Shown piece by piece: positions 43,151-52,528 of a DNA stretch of 64,000 bases. The notes under the pieces are model-generated. The model was not told the origin of the DNA and did not search any database. It was given only the letters and a program-made list of their open reading frames with translations. The stretch is from an uncultured Allobosea sp. GTDB lineage: Bacteria; Pseudomonadota; Alphaproteobacteria; Rhizobiales; Beijerinckiaceae. The position numbers were made by a program, and so were the translations under genes. Positions within the stretch are counted from its first letter, which is position 1, and each line of letters begins with the position of its first letter. The stretch covers positions 62,001 to 126,000 of the forward strand of contig NZ_CAMFKW010000003.1 of assembly GCF_945957345.1 (NCBI RefSeq). Direction: 5' to 3'.

Positions 43151-43372
43151 TCAGAAGTCGCTGGCGATGCCCTTCACTTCCCAGTCGTCGTAGCGCACCG
43201 GCTCCAGCCCGCCACGGCCGTTGACCTCGCGCTGCTTCGCGACCTCGGCAGCATGGGCGTCGATCGCGGCGCGGCGCACAGCCGCCTCAGCCAGCGCACG
43301 CTGCGCGGCGGAGGACAGAACCTTGGGCTCGGCAGCCACCACCGGCCTGTCCTGATCGGTCTTCTCGGGCAT
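43151..43372 (-). CDS. Succinate dehydrogenase assembly factor 4 (DUF1674)
   Basis: 73 residues from ATG 43372. The conserved C-terminus [20 protein letters not shown] is the SdhAF4/DUF1674 signature. The N-terminal half is helical and alanine-rich. SdhAF4 binds flavinylated SdhA and helps it join SdhB while protecting against autoxidation. It is encoded about 15 kb from sdhCDAB. It is upstream of the CFA-like gene on the same strand and divergent from htpX. Confidence 0.87.
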   Translation of the reverse strand: MPEKTDQDRPVVAAEPKVLSSAAQRALAEAAVRRAAIDAHAAEVAKQREVNGRGGLEPVRYDDWEVKGIASDF

Positions 43373-43488
43373 CTCAGCGCGTTTCCTTGCAGGATTCTCT
43401 TGCAGGATCGGGTTTCCCCTCACCACATAGGGCCGAAAGCTCGCAGATGCGAGGGCTTGCGCGAATAGGCGCCAGAGAAGGGAATTCG

Positions 43489-44418
43489 ATGAACTACGTG
43501 CGCACCGGCATGTTGATGGCGGGCCTGACGGCGCTGTTCGGCGCGGTCGGCTATCTCATCGGCGGCGGGGGCGGCATGCTGATGGCGCTCGGCTTCGCGG
43601 CCATGACCAATCTCTTCAGCTACTGGAATTCCGACCGCCTGGCGCTCGCCGCCCAGAATGCCCAGGAGGTCGACGAGCGCACGGCACCCGAGCTTTACGG
43701 CATGGTGCGCGATCTCGCGGCCCGCGCGAACATGCCGATGCCGCGCGTCTACCTGATCAACGAGGACCAGCCCAACGCCTTCGCCACCGGCCGCAACCCC
43801 GAAAACGCAGCGGTGGCGGCGACCACCGGCATCCTGCGCACGCTGACCTATGAGGAACTGGCCGGCGTGATGGCGCACGAGCTCGCGCATATCAAGAACC
43901 ACGACACGCTGACCATGACGATCACCGCGACCTTCGCCGGCGCGATCTCCTCGCTCGTCACTTTCGGCATGTTCTTGGGCTCGCGCGACAACCGCCCGAA
44001 CTTCGTCGTCCAGATCCTGCTCTCGATCCTCGCCCCGATGGCCGCCGCACTGATCCAGATGGCTATCTCGCGCTCGCGCGAATACGAGGCTGACCGTCTC
44101 GGCGGTCAGATCTGCGGTAATCCGGTCTGGTTGGCTGATGCGCTCGCCAAGATCGCGGCCGGCGTCCAGCACATCCCGAACGAGACAGCCGAGGCCAAGC
44201 CTGCTACGGCGCACATGTTCATCATCAATCCCCTGACCGGCGGCGGCATGGATAATCTGTTTTCGACACACCCCGACACCGGCAATCGCATCGCCGCCCT
44301 GATGGAACAGGCGCGCGCTCTCGGCATCATCAGCGGCAATGCCGGCGCCGGATTCACCGCCCAGGCCGCCAACAACCCCTGGGGCAGCGCCCCGCACCAG
44401 CCGGGCCCGTGGGGCTGA
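43489..44418 (+). CDS. htpX: Zinc metalloprotease HtpX
   Basis: 309 residues from ATG 43489 with GAAGGGA upstream. The open frame reaches 43387 but homology starts here. Two N-terminal membrane helices, then HELAH (130-134) with the zinc ligands and catalytic Glu, then further helices and an [14 protein letters not shown] segment providing the third zinc ligand. HtpX degrades misfolded inner-membrane proteins with FtsH. The C-terminal tail ([21 protein letters not shown]) is conserved. rsmB begins 1 base after its stop. Confidence 0.95.
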   Translation: MNYVRTGMLMAGLTALFGAVGYLIGGGGGMLMALGFAAMTNLFSYWNSDRLALAAQNAQEVDERTAPELYGMVRDLAARANMPMPRVYLINEDQPNAFATGRNPENAAVAATTGILRTLTYEELAGVMAHELAHIKNHDTLTMTITATFAGAISSLVTFGMFLGSRDNRPNFVVQILLSILAPMAAALIQMAISRSREYEADRLGGQICGNPVWLADALAKIAAGVQHIPNETAEAKPATAHMFIINPLTGGGMDNLFSTHPDTGNRIAALMEQARALGIISGNAGAGFTAQAANNPWGSAPHQPGPWG

Positions 44419-44419
44419 G

Positions 44420-45781
44420 ATGGCAGATCACTCCTCCACACACCGTCCGCCCCAGCCGGACGCTCCGAAGCTCGACGATGCCCCGGGCCTGCCAGCCCGC
44501 CGGCTCGCCGCCGCCGTCATCGACGAGGTGCTGCGCGCCCGCGTCGCGCTCGATGAAACCCTGGAGCGGATGCTGCCTGAATCCGGGCTCGACGCAGCCG
44601 ATGCGAGCCTTGCGCGCGCCATCGCGGTCACCGCCTTCCGCCGGCTCGGTACGATCCAGCAGGCTATCGACGCGCGGCTCGACCGCGGCAGCCCGCGCAA
44701 ATCCGGGCCGTTCGAGCCCATCATGACAGCCGCGGCCGCGCAGATCCTCTTCCTCGACGTGCCCGACCATGCCGCCGTCGATATCGCCATCCGGCAATTG
44801 CACGAGGATCCGCGCTCGGCCCGCTATGCCGCGCTCGGCAATGCCGTGCTGCGCCGCCTCGCCCGCGAGCGCGACGCGGTCCTCGCCGAAGCACAGGCCG
44901 AAGTCTTCGGCGATACGCCCGAATGGCTGGTCGAGAGCTGGTGCACCGCCTATGGCGAGGACACCGCCGCCGCGATCGCGCAGAGCCATCGCGAGGAGCC
45001 GCCGCTCGACCTTTCCGTCAAGGCCGATCCCGCCGGCTGGGCGGAAAAGCTCGATGGCATCGCCTTGCCGATCGGCTCGGTGCGCTTGCGCGAGCGTCAG
45101 GCCATCGCCGGCCTGCAAGGCTTCGACGAAGGCGCGTGGTGGGTGCAGGACGCCGCCGCCGCCTTGCCGGTGAAGCTGCTGGCGCCGATGGCCGGCGAGC
45201 GCATTGCCGATCTCTGTGCCGCCCCCGGCGGCAAGACCGCGCAGATTGCCGCGACCGGCGCCCAGGTCACCGCGCTCGACCGCTCCGGCCCGCGCCTGCG
45301 TCGGCTCAAGGCCAATCTCGCCCGGCTCGGACTCACCGCCGAGGTCGTCACCGCCGATGCAGTGACCTGGAAGGCCGAGCTTTTCGACGCCGTGCTGCTC
45401 GACGCCCCCTGCAGCGCGACCGGCACGATCCGCCGCCACCCCGATGTCGCATGGACGAAGCTGCCCGAGGATCGCGACCGGCTGGCTGCCCTGCAGGCGC
45501 GCCTGTTCGATGCCGCTGCCGCGTTGACCAAGCCCCGCGGGCGCCTCGTCTACTGCACCTGTTCGCTCGAGCCGCAGGAAGGCGAGGAGCAGACCGAAGC
45601 CTTCCTTGCGCGCAATCCCCAGTTTCGTCGCGAGCCCGTTCGCGCAGAGGAAATCGGCGGTTTGGCGGACGCGATCGATGCGAACGGCGATATCCGCACC
45701 CTTCCGCACCAGTTGCAGGGCGAATCCCCGCGTCTTTCGGGATGGGCGGGATTTTACGCAACCCGCCTGATCAGGCTATGA
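44420..45781 (+). CDS. rsmB: 16S rRNA (cytosine-967-C5)-methyltransferase RsmB-like
   Basis: 453 residues from ATG 44420, one base after the htpX stop. The N-terminus (about 20-165) is a NusB-like RNA-binding domain (AAAVIDEVLRARVALDE). The methyltransferase domain has the SAM site DLCAAPGGKTAQIA, the DAPCSATGTIRRHPD motif with one conserved cysteine, and YCTCSLEPQEGEEQ with the catalytic cysteine. It methylates cytosine in 16S rRNA. RsmB rather than a related NOL1/NOP2/Sun enzyme is favoured by the NusB-like domain and the htpX neighbour, common in alphaproteobacteria. Confidence 0.92.
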   Translation: MADHSSTHRPPQPDAPKLDDAPGLPARRLAAAVIDEVLRARVALDETLERMLPESGLDAADASLARAIAVTAFRRLGTIQQAIDARLDRGSPRKSGPFEPIMTAAAAQILFLDVPDHAAVDIAIRQLHEDPRSARYAALGNAVLRRLARERDAVLAEAQAEVFGDTPEWLVESWCTAYGEDTAAAIAQSHREEPPLDLSVKADPAGWAEKLDGIALPIGSVRLRERQAIAGLQGFDEGAWWVQDAAAALPVKLLAPMAGERIADLCAAPGGKTAQIAATGAQVTALDRSGPRLRRLKANLARLGLTAEVVTADAVTWKAELFDAVLLDAPCSATGTIRRHPDVAWTKLPEDRDRLAALQARLFDAAAALTKPRGRLVYCTCSLEPQEGEEQTEAFLARNPQFRREPVRAEEIGGLADAIDANGDIRTLPHQLQGESPRLSGWAGFYATRLIRL

Positions 45782-45795
45782 CGGGACCGGGATTC

Positions 45796-45814
45796 GCGCG
45801 GCGCACCGCCGCGC
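45796..45814 (+). promoter_or_regulatory. Strong hairpin just before the heparinase-family start
   Basis: GCGCGGCG (45796-45803) pairs with CGCCGCGC (45807-45814) over a 3-base loop, ending 3 bases before the GTG at 45818. It could end rsmB transcripts or block ribosome access. It also casts doubt on that GTG as the real start. Confidence 0.4.
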
Positions 45815-45817
45815 CCG

Positions 45818-47584
45818 GTGACGGAGCGTACGGGGGATTTGAGCGGCTGGTCTGAGCGACGGGGATTGGCCCAGGCCGCGATCGGACGGGCGGCGCGGCG
45901 GACCCGTGGCCAGTTCGTCGGCGCCATCCGCAAGCTCTGGCCTTTCGGCCGCGGCAACGCCACTCGCCTGCTCTTCGCTCCGCACGACCTGCGCACCGCC
46001 GACCCGATGACGGCCAGCGATTTCTACGCGGGCTATTACGCTTTTGCCGGGCGCACCCTGCGCAGCCACGGTGAATCGCCGTTCGACGCGACGCCGCCGA
46101 GCGATGCCTGGGCAGAGGGACTCTACGGTTTCGGCTGGCTGCGCCACATGCGCGCCGCCGACACGGCGATCGCCCGCGCCAATGCCCGCAGCCTGGTCGA
46201 GGATTTCATTGTCCGGCGGCGCGACCGTCACGACATTGCCCGGCGCCCGGCCGTGATGGCGCGCCGGCTGATCTCCTTCCTGTCGCATTCTCCGCTGCTG
46301 CTGGAAGGGGCCGACCACGCCTTCTACGAGCGCTATCTGCGTCATGTCTCGCGCCTCACCGACCGGGTCAGCCTGGCGCTGGCCGGGGCCGTCGAAGGCG
46401 CCGACCGGTTGAACGGCCTGATCGCCATCGCCTTCGCCGCGATCTGCCTGGACGGGCAGGACGGCCGCCGGCGCAGGATCGAGATTCTGCTCTCCGAGGA
46501 ATTGACCGAGCAGATCCTGCCCGATGGCGGCCATCTCTCGCGCAATCCACGCCTGCTGATCGAGTTCCTGCTCGATCTCCTGCCCCTGCGCGAGACCTTC
46601 GCCGCTCGCGGCCTCGAGCCGCCGCGCGGCGTGCTGACCGCGATCGAGCGGATGATGCCGCATTTGCGCCTGTTCCGGCATGGCGACGGCGCGCTCGCCC
46701 TGTTCAACGGCATGGGCACGACGCCGCCCGACCTGATGGCGACACTCGCCGCCTATGACGATGCGCGCGGCCGCCCGACCGAGCACGCCGCTTATTCCGG
46801 CTATGACCGCCTCTCGGCCGAGCGCAGCATCGTCGTCACCGATGCCGGTCCGCCCCCGCGCGGCGCCTATTCGGTCGAGGCCCATGCCGGCTGCCTCGCC
46901 TTCGAGTTTTCCAGCGGCCCGCAGCGCATCATCGTCAATTGCGGCGCCAGCCGCTTCGGCCTGCCTGAATTGAAGCTCGCCGCGCGCAGCACCGCCGCCC
47001 ATTCCACCCTCGTCCTCGATGATCGCTCCAGTGCGAATTTCGGCATGGTGCTGGGCGAGATGCGCGTCGTCGCCGGCCCGCGCGATGTCCGTGTCGCCCG
47101 CCAGGATGGCGCGGAAGGCCCGGAATGGGTCGCCAGCCATGACGGCTATCGCCGCAGCCTCGGCGCCACCCATACCCGCCGCCTGACGCTGGCGCGCGAC
47201 GGCGCGGCGCTCGCCGGCGAGGACGAGGTCGCGGTGACCGGCACGCGCACGGAACTCCCCGCTGCCCTGCGCTTCCATCTCCACCCGAATGTCCGCGCCA
47301 GTCTCGTCCGGGAAGGCACCGGCGCATTGCTGGCGCTGGCCTCGGGCGAAGTCTGGAGCTTCGAGGCCGGTGGGCTGACGATCGCCATCGAGGAGAGCAT
47401 TTTCCTCGCCGGCTCCGACGGCAGGCGCCGCACCGAGCAGATCGTCGTCGCCTTCGATGCCGTGGCGACATCGCGCGTCGCCTGGCGCCTCAATCGCATC
47501 AGCGCCGCCAATCCCCGCGCGAGCAGAACGATCGCCGACGTGATCGCCGAGCGCGAGGCCATGGAACCCGCGCCCGACGCGTGA
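45818..47584 (+). CDS. Heparinase II/III family protein
   Basis: 588 residues from GTG 45818. A TTG at 45839 after GGGGGA is an alternative start. The N-terminal half is an alpha-toroid (WAEGLYGFGWLRHMRAAD and later helices). The C-terminal half is the beta-sandwich of heparinase II/III enzymes (GCLAFEFSSGPQRIIVNCGA, ARSTAAHSTLVLDDRSS with the conserved histidine). Family members cleave acidic polysaccharides, but the alphaproteobacterial group next to rsmB and purH is uncharacterised and lacks a clear secretion signal here, so the substrate is unknown. Confidence 0.85.
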   Translation: MTERTGDLSGWSERRGLAQAAIGRAARRTRGQFVGAIRKLWPFGRGNATRLLFAPHDLRTADPMTASDFYAGYYAFAGRTLRSHGESPFDATPPSDAWAEGLYGFGWLRHMRAADTAIARANARSLVEDFIVRRRDRHDIARRPAVMARRLISFLSHSPLLLEGADHAFYERYLRHVSRLTDRVSLALAGAVEGADRLNGLIAIAFAAICLDGQDGRRRRIEILLSEELTEQILPDGGHLSRNPRLLIEFLLDLLPLRETFAARGLEPPRGVLTAIERMMPHLRLFRHGDGALALFNGMGTTPPDLMATLAAYDDARGRPTEHAAYSGYDRLSAERSIVVTDAGPPPRGAYSVEAHAGCLAFEFSSGPQRIIVNCGASRFGLPELKLAARSTAAHSTLVLDDRSSANFGMVLGEMRVVAGPRDVRVARQDGAEGPEWVASHDGYRRSLGATHTRRLTLARDGAALAGEDEVAVTGTRTELPAALRFHLHPNVRASLVREGTGALLALASGEVWSFEAGGLTIAIEESIFLAGSDGRRRTEQIVVAFDAVATSRVAWRLNRISAANPRASRTIADVIAEREAMEPAPDA

Positions 47585-47686
47585 CGGTTCTGCGACGGTG
47601 GCTTTTGCCTTTTGCAGCGCAGCATGATAGCCCGCGCGCGTCTGCCGAAAACTGCCTCCCTGCAATCAAAGCCGGACCTGACCCCG

Positions 47687-49279
47687 ATGCCGAATGAGCT
47701 TCGCCGCGTCGAACGCGCGCTCCTTTCCGTTTCCGACAAGACGGGGCTGATCGATTTCGCGCGCGCCCTCCACAAGCTCGGCATCGCGCTGGTCTCGACC
47801 GGCGGCACCGCCAAGGCGATCGCCGAGGCCGGCCTGCCGGTCTCGGACGTCTCCGACCTCACCGGCTTCCCCGAGATGATGGACGGCCGGGTCAAGACCC
47901 TGCATCCGAAGGTCCATGGCGGCCTGCTCGCCATCCGCTCACATCCCGAGCATCAGGCCTCGATGCTCGGCCACGGCATCCAGCCGATCGACCTGCTCGT
48001 CGTGAACCTCTATCCGTTCGAGGCGACCGTCGCTGCCGGCAAGGCCTATGACGACTGCATCGAGAACATCGATATCGGCGGCCCCGCGATGATCCGCGCC
48101 GCCGCCAAGAACCATCACGACGTCGCCGTCGTGGTCGAGCCGGCAGACTACCCTTCCGTCCTCGCCGATCTCGAGGCCCAGAAGGGCGCGACGACGCTGA
48201 CGCTGCGCCGCAAGCTCGCGCAGAAGGCCTATGCCCGCACCGCGGCCTATGACGCCGCGATCTCGAACTGGTTCGCCAATGAGCTGGGCGATACCGCCCC
48301 GGCCTTCCGCGCGCTCGGCGGCGCGCTTGCCGAGACGATGCGCTATGGCGAGAACCCGCATCAATGGGCCGCCTTCTACCGCACGCCGGAGAACCGCCCG
48401 GGCGTCTCGACCGCCCGCCAGGTCCAGGGCAAGCAGCTCTCCTACAACAACATCAACGACACCGACGCCGCCTTCGAATGCGTCGCCGAGTTCGCGCCGG
48501 AGGCCTCAGCCGCCTGCGTCATCGTCAAGCACGCCAACCCCTGCGGCGTCGCCGCCGACGGCTCGCTGCTCGAAGCTTATGAGCGCGCGCTGGCCTGCGA
48601 CCCGGTCTCGGCCTTCGGCGGCATCGTCGCGCTGAACCGCAAGCTCGACGCCGCCGCGGCGAAGAAGATCGTCGAGATCTTCACCGAGGTCATCATCGCC
48701 CCGGATGCCGACGAGGAGGCGATCGCCATGATCGCCGCCAAGAAGAACCTGCGCCTGCTGCTCACCGGCGGCCTGCCGGATGTCCGCGCGCCGGGCCTGT
48801 CCTTGCGCACCGTCTCCGGCGGCTTCCTCGCCCAGTCGCGCGACAACGCCGTCGTCGACGACATGGAGCTCAAGGTCGTGACCAAGCGCCAGCCGAGCGA
48901 GCGCGAGCTTGCCGACCTGCGCTTCGCCTTCCGCGTCGCCAAGCACGTCAAGTCGAACGCGATCGTCTACGCCAGGGACCTCGCCACCGTCGGCATCGGC
49001 GCCGGCCAGATGAGCCGCGTCGATTCCTCGCGCATCGCCGCCTGGAAGGCCGCCGAAGCGGCGAAAGCGGCCGGTGTCGCCGAAAGCCTGGCCAAGGGCT
49101 CGGTCGTCGCCTCCGACGCCTTCTTCCCCTTCGCCGACGGCCTGCTGGCCGCGGCCGAAGCCGGCGCCACCGCGGTGATCCAGCCGGGCGGCTCGATGCG
49201 CGACGACGAGGTCATCAAGGCGGCCGACGAAGCCGGCCTCGCCATGGTCTTCACCGGTCACCGCCACTTCCGCCATTGA
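47687..49279 (+). CDS. purH: Bifunctional AICAR formyltransferase/IMP cyclohydrolase
   Basis: 530 residues from ATG 47687, matching the normal PurH length. Upstream in-frame codons to 47612 are not conserved. The N-terminal IMP cyclohydrolase domain has [29 protein letters not shown] and [15 protein letters not shown]. The C-terminal AICAR transformylase has the catalytic Lys-His in [12 protein letters not shown] and ends [11 protein letters not shown]...[11 protein letters not shown]. It performs the last two steps of purine synthesis. The rsmB-heparinase-purH order is frequent in alphaproteobacteria. Confidence 0.97.
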   Translation: MPNELRRVERALLSVSDKTGLIDFARALHKLGIALVSTGGTAKAIAEAGLPVSDVSDLTGFPEMMDGRVKTLHPKVHGGLLAIRSHPEHQASMLGHGIQPIDLLVVNLYPFEATVAAGKAYDDCIENIDIGGPAMIRAAAKNHHDVAVVVEPADYPSVLADLEAQKGATTLTLRRKLAQKAYARTAAYDAAISNWFANELGDTAPAFRALGGALAETMRYGENPHQWAAFYRTPENRPGVSTARQVQGKQLSYNNINDTDAAFECVAEFAPEASAACVIVKHANPCGVAADGSLLEAYERALACDPVSAFGGIVALNRKLDAAAAKKIVEIFTEVIIAPDADEEAIAMIAAKKNLRLLLTGGLPDVRAPGLSLRTVSGGFLAQSRDNAVVDDMELKVVTKRQPSERELADLRFAFRVAKHVKSNAIVYARDLATVGIGAGQMSRVDSSRIAAWKAAEAAKAAGVAESLAKGSVVASDAFFPFADGLLAAAEAGATAVIQPGGSMRDDEVIKAADEAGLAMVFTGHRHFRH

Positions 49280-49354
49280 CGGCGGCACGGGCCACAGGAC
49301 ACCCTCGCTGACAAGGCTGCGCGCGAAGCCACGCGGCAGGGGACAGGGGTCTGC

Positions 49355-50533
49355 ATGGCGAAAGCTCACAAGCCCGGCGCGCTGCTCAGGGAGCGCGTCG
49401 AACACCAGCATGCGAGGGTCAGCTATGTTGAGCTGTTTTTCGATCTGGTCTTCGTCTTCGCGATCACCCAGATCTCGCATACGCTGCTCGAGCATTTCAG
49501 CGTGCTCGGGCTCGCCCAGGCTGCCTTCCTGCTCGGCGCCGTCTGGTGGATCTGGATCTATACGAGCTGGGTGACGAACTGGCTCGATCCCGAGCGCCCG
49601 CCGGTCCGGATCCTGCTCTTCGTCCTGATGTTCCTCGGACTGGTGATGTCCTGTGCATTGCCCGAGGCCTTCGGCGCGAACGGCCTCGCCTTCGCCGGCG
49701 CCTACGTCACCGCCCAGCTTCTCCGCTCGATCTTCACGATGGCGAGCCTCAGGGACGCCTCGCCCGCCAACTACCGCAACTTCCAGCGCATCACGATCTG
49801 GCTCACCTGCTCGGGCGTTTTCTGGATCGCCGGCGGCTTGAGCGAAGGCCCTTTGCGCTTCGCGCTCTGGCTGATTGCGCTCGGCATCGAATATGCCGGC
49901 CCGGCCGTCGGCTTCCGTGTCCTGGGCCTCGGACGCTCGCTCACCAGCGACTGGAATGTCGAAGGCGGCCATCTCGCCGAGCGCTGCGCCCTCTTCATCA
50001 TCATCGCGCTCGGCGAATCCGTGATCATGACCGGCGCAACTGCCGCGAAGCTGCCCCCGACAGCCGTCAATCTCACCGCCTTCCTCAATGCCTTCCTGAG
50101 CACGGTCGCGATGTGGTGGGTCTATTTCCATATCGGCGCCGAGCGGGCGAGCCAGCATATCGCCCATTCGGAAGACCCCGGCCGGATCGCGCGGATCGCC
50201 TATACCTATCTCCATGTCCTGCTGGTCGCCGGCATCATCCTCGTGGCCGTCGGCGACGAACTGGTGATCGCGCATCCCACCGGCCATACCGACGGCCGGA
50301 CGGCCATCGCGGTGCTCGCCGGCCCGGCCTTCTATTTGCTCGGCAACCTGCTGTTCAAACGCATCACGGCCGGCTGGTATCCGCTCTCCCATCTCGTCGG
50401 CCTCGGCCTGCTCGCCGTGCTCACGCCCGCCTGGACGGTGCTACCGCCGCTCGGCTTCAGCCTGGCCGCGACTGCGATCCTGATCCTCGTCGCCGCATGG
50501 GAAGCGATCTCGCTGCGGACGAAGGAGGCCTGA
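49355..50533 (+). CDS. Low temperature requirement protein A (LtrA) family membrane protein
   Basis: 392 residues with about eleven hydrophobic helices. VSYVELFFDLVFVFAITQISHTLLEH near the N-terminus is the LtrA hallmark, with WWIWIYTSWVTNWLDPERPPVRILLFVLMFL following and ERCALFIIIALGESVIMTG in the middle. The protein family was named for a Listeria cold-growth gene. Its molecular role is not known. It starts a three-gene + strand unit with a small membrane protein and a YbaK-type gene. Confidence 0.88.
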   Translation: MAKAHKPGALLRERVEHQHARVSYVELFFDLVFVFAITQISHTLLEHFSVLGLAQAAFLLGAVWWIWIYTSWVTNWLDPERPPVRILLFVLMFLGLVMSCALPEAFGANGLAFAGAYVTAQLLRSIFTMASLRDASPANYRNFQRITIWLTCSGVFWIAGGLSEGPLRFALWLIALGIEYAGPAVGFRVLGLGRSLTSDWNVEGGHLAERCALFIIIALGESVIMTGATAAKLPPTAVNLTAFLNAFLSTVAMWWVYFHIGAERASQHIAHSEDPGRIARIAYTYLHVLLVAGIILVAVGDELVIAHPTGHTDGRTAIAVLAGPAFYLLGNLLFKRITAGWYPLSHLVGLGLLAVLTPAWTVLPPLGFSLAATAILILVAAWEAISLRTKEA

Positions 50534-50536
50534 ACC

Positions 50537-50815
50537 ATGCATACCGTCAAGGTCATCGGCATCGGCTTCGCCCTGCTCGGCATCCTGCTCGTCCTGGCAC
50601 CGCGCCTCGCGATCTCGGCAGGCCGGCCGATCCCCTTCGCCGTGAAGCTCTTCCTGCCTCTCTGGTTCGCGGGCGCGCTGATCAATCTCTGGATCGGCGT
50701 CGCCCGGGCCGGCTATACCGTCATCGAGGAAGCCCCGATCTTCCTCGTCGTCTTCGGCGTGCCGGCGATCGCCAGCCTGCTGATCCTGTTTCTGACCTCG
50801 CGAATTGCCCGATGA
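50537..50815 (+). CDS. Small membrane protein of unknown function
   Basis: 92 residues with three hydrophobic helices covering most of its length (ATG 50537, 3 bases after the LtrA stop). The last helix ends LLILFLTSRIAR. I recognise no family. Its TGA overlaps the ATG of the next gene (ATGA), so it is translated together with the YbaK-family protein. Confidence 0.7.
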   Translation: MHTVKVIGIGFALLGILLVLAPRLAISAGRPIPFAVKLFLPLWFAGALINLWIGVARAGYTVIEEAPIFLVVFGVPAIASLLILFLTSRIAR

Positions 50816-51300
50816 GCCTCGAATCCGTCCGCGCCTTCTTCGCCGAGCATGCTCCCGACATCGCCGTCATCGTGACGCCTGAGAGCAGCGCGACCGTGCC
50901 GCTCGCCGCGGCGGCCCATGGCGTCGAGCCCGGCCAGATCGCCAAGACGCTCTCCTTGCGCATCGGCGAGGAGGTTGTCCTGGTCGTCACACGCGGCGAT
51001 GCCAGACTCGACAACAAGAAGGCCAAGGCCGCGCTCGGCGGCAAGCCGCGCATGTTGGGCCAGGAAGAGGTCGAGGCCCTGACCGGCCACCCCGTCGGCG
51101 GCGTCTGCCCTTTCGGCCTCGCGACGCCGCTCAAGGTCTATTGCGATATCTCGCTCAAGGCCTTCGACATCGTCGTGCCCGCAGCAGGCTCGACCCATAG
51201 CGCGCTGCGTATCGCGCCTGAGCGTATGGCCGTGCTGACCCAAGCCGCATGGGTCGATACCTGCCAGGAAGCGGCGCAGGAAGCCGCAGCGGCCGAGTAA
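50812..51300 (+). CDS. YbaK/EbsC family (prolyl-tRNA deacylase-like) protein
   Basis: 162 residues from ATG 50812, which overlaps the previous stop. AAHGVEPGQIAKTLSLRIGEEVVLVVTRGDARLDNKKAK holds the conserved lysine of the aminoacyl-tRNA editing pocket, and GHPVGGVCPFGLATPLKVYCD carries the GxxGGVxPFG loop. These stand-alone editing domains remove wrong amino acids (such as alanine or cysteine) from tRNA-Pro. The exact specificity is not decidable here. Confidence 0.9.
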   Translation: MSLESVRAFFAEHAPDIAVIVTPESSATVPLAAAAHGVEPGQIAKTLSLRIGEEVVLVVTRGDARLDNKKAKAALGGKPRMLGQEEVEALTGHPVGGVCPFGLATPLKVYCDISLKAFDIVVPAAGSTHSALRIAPERMAVLTQAAWVDTCQEAAQEAAAAE

Positions 51301-51303
51301 AGC

Positions 51304-52104
51304 CTAGCCCTTCGTCCGTGCGATCAGTTCCATCGCAGCAGTGGGATTGCGCACCTTGTCGCCGCTGATGACATAGAGAAACACGTCCCGCTTCTCGGCC
51401 TTCGCCGCCGGCCCGACCGGTTCCAAACCCTCCGGCACGCCGCCTTCAGCCCAGGTCCGGGCAGCCTTGGCCCAGCGATCGAGGCCAGCCTCGGCATAGC
51501 CCTTCGGCTCGGCCTGCTTGGTCCCCATGATCCGCGCATAGACGAAGGGCGCCGTGACATCGGCGATCTGCGTGTAGTCCGCATCGGCCGAGGTGATCGC
51601 CGCCACGCCATAGCCGCGGAGCAGCGCGACAAAATCCGGCGAGCGGAAGCTGTCATGCCGGACCTCGACGGCATGGCGCAGCGTGATTCCGTCCAGCTCC
51701 TTAGGCAGCAGCTTGAGGAAGGCCTCGAAATCGACGGGATCGAACTGCTTCGTCGGCATGAACTGCCAGTTGATCGGCCCGAGCTTGTGCTTGAGCTCGG
51801 TCAGGCCGCTGGACAGGAATTTCTCGACCGAAGGGCCTGCTTCCGCCAACACCCGCCGGTTCGTGCAGAAACGCGAGCCCTTGAGCGCGAACACGAAATC
51901 GTCAGGCGTCTCCTCGCGCCATTTGGCGAAGCTCTCCGGCTTCTGCGAGCCGTAATAAGTGCCGTTGATCTCGATCGATGTGAGCTTGCTCGCGGCATAT
52001 TCCAGCTCGCGCTTCTGCGGCAGCCCGTCCGGATAGAACGCCCCGCGCCAGGGCTCGAACACCCAGCCGCCAATGCCGATATGAATCCTGCCTGCCGCGG
52101 TCAT
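51304..52104 (-). CDS. DUF72 domain-containing protein
   Basis: 266 residues. IGIGGWVFEPWRGAFYPDGLPQKRELEYAASKLTSIEINGTYYGSQ at the N-terminus and a TIM-barrel pattern through VFALKGSRFCT, AVEVRHDSFRSPDF and DVFLYVISGDKVRNP follow DUF72 (YecE-like). The function is unknown, and a possible nucleic-acid or RNA-related role is only speculation in the family. ATG 52104 has AAGGA about 10 bases upstream. It converges closely with the YbaK gene. Confidence 0.9.
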   Translation of the reverse strand: MTAAGRIHIGIGGWVFEPWRGAFYPDGLPQKRELEYAASKLTSIEINGTYYGSQKPESFAKWREETPDDFVFALKGSRFCTNRRVLAEAGPSVEKFLSSGLTELKHKLGPINWQFMPTKQFDPVDFEAFLKLLPKELDGITLRHAVEVRHDSFRSPDFVALLRGYGVAAITSADADYTQIADVTAPFVYARIMGTKQAEPKGYAEAGLDRWAKAARTWAEGGVPEGLEPVGPAAKAEKRDVFLYVISGDKVRNPTAAMELIARTKG

Positions 52105-52319
52105 GCGCCCGGTTCCTTGTTGCGATGCGGAAGAGATACTGGCGTCGCAATGCGTATTCCGCCACCCGGTTTCGGGGAGCCTGTACCCTGTCAGGCTAAT
52201 CGCAGCGGCGACTGGGGCTTGTCAGGAGCGGGATCTCGGCCTCCTGATTTTCTGCGCTGGTGTCTGCGGCGGGTGTCCAGAGCGACGAAGCCCGCCGCTG
52301 TTGCGACGGGCTTTTTATT
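52105..52319. other. Gene-free, structured region upstream of the DUF72 gene
   Basis: No coding gene is seen. The + strand can form AGCCTG/CAGGCT (about 52177-52196) and TCAGGAG/CTCCTGA (about 52219-52244) hairpins before the terminator at 52288, so a small + strand RNA is possible. The DUF72 promoter must also lie here. No known RNA family was recognised. Confidence 0.35.
52288..52318 (+). terminator. Intrinsic terminator on the + strand
   Basis: AAGCCCGCCGC (52288-52298) pairs with GCGACGGGCTT (52303-52313), one G-T wobble, over TGTT. It runs into TTTTTATTT. The strong stem and T-run fit a Rho-independent terminator. No + strand gene precedes it, so it may belong to a small RNA, or serve as a two-way terminator left next to the tRNA-Met end that follows. 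Confidence 0.7.
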
Positions 52320-52335
52320 TGGTTGCGGGGGCAGG
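52320..52335 (-). other. 3'-end fragment of initiator tRNA-Met (attachment-site remnant)
   Basis: Read on the minus strand, CCTGCCCCCGCAACCA equals the T-stem 3' strand, acceptor 3' strand and CCA of alphaproteobacterial initiator tRNA-Met. The T-loop and everything 5' of it are absent. Duplicated 3' tRNA ends mark the far edge of elements integrated at tRNA genes. The original chromosome side would be toward lower coordinates (terminator, DUF72 gene) and the element toward higher ones. Confidence 0.55.
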
Positions 52336-52528
52336 CAACCACCGATACCCACATTTGCGGCGGATAACGATCTGACGGTCTATTCGAGGCAAACCGCCCT
52401 CTCTCTGGAGAAGAAGACCGGGCAGACGCAAAGCGTCGGAGAACAAGGCCGCGGCCCTATAGCGCGCTCAACAGTTTCTCTGGCCATCCGGTTCTTTGCG
52501 CCTCCCCTTGGGACTGCGGTCGATCGCG
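52336..52528. other. Gene-free stretch downstream of the esterase gene
   Basis: About 190 bp with no ORF of coding character in either direction. GGTTGC (52321-52326) and GCAACC (52335-52340) can pair across the tRNA-derived end, and CGCGGCC-type GC stretches occur near 52450. No promoter or terminator can be named with confidence. Confidence 0.4.

Noticed and set aside
45776..47665. Minus strand ORF (629 codons) opposite the heparinase-family gene
   Set aside because: Gly/Ala/Gln/Asp-rich antisense translation without motifs. The + strand frame has the heparinase fold pattern.
48506..50392. Minus strand ORF (628 codons) opposite purH and LtrA
   Set aside because: It spans two well-identified + strand genes and shows only low-complexity antisense composition.
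52177..52318. 6S, SRP or tmRNA gene
   Set aside because: The conserved cores of these RNAs (for example the SRP domain IV loop) are not present. Only generic hairpins and a terminator are seen.
52320..52335. Complete initiator tRNA gene on the minus strand
   Set aside because: Only the last 16 bases match. The T-loop, anticodon CAT arm and 5' acceptor strand are absent upstream.
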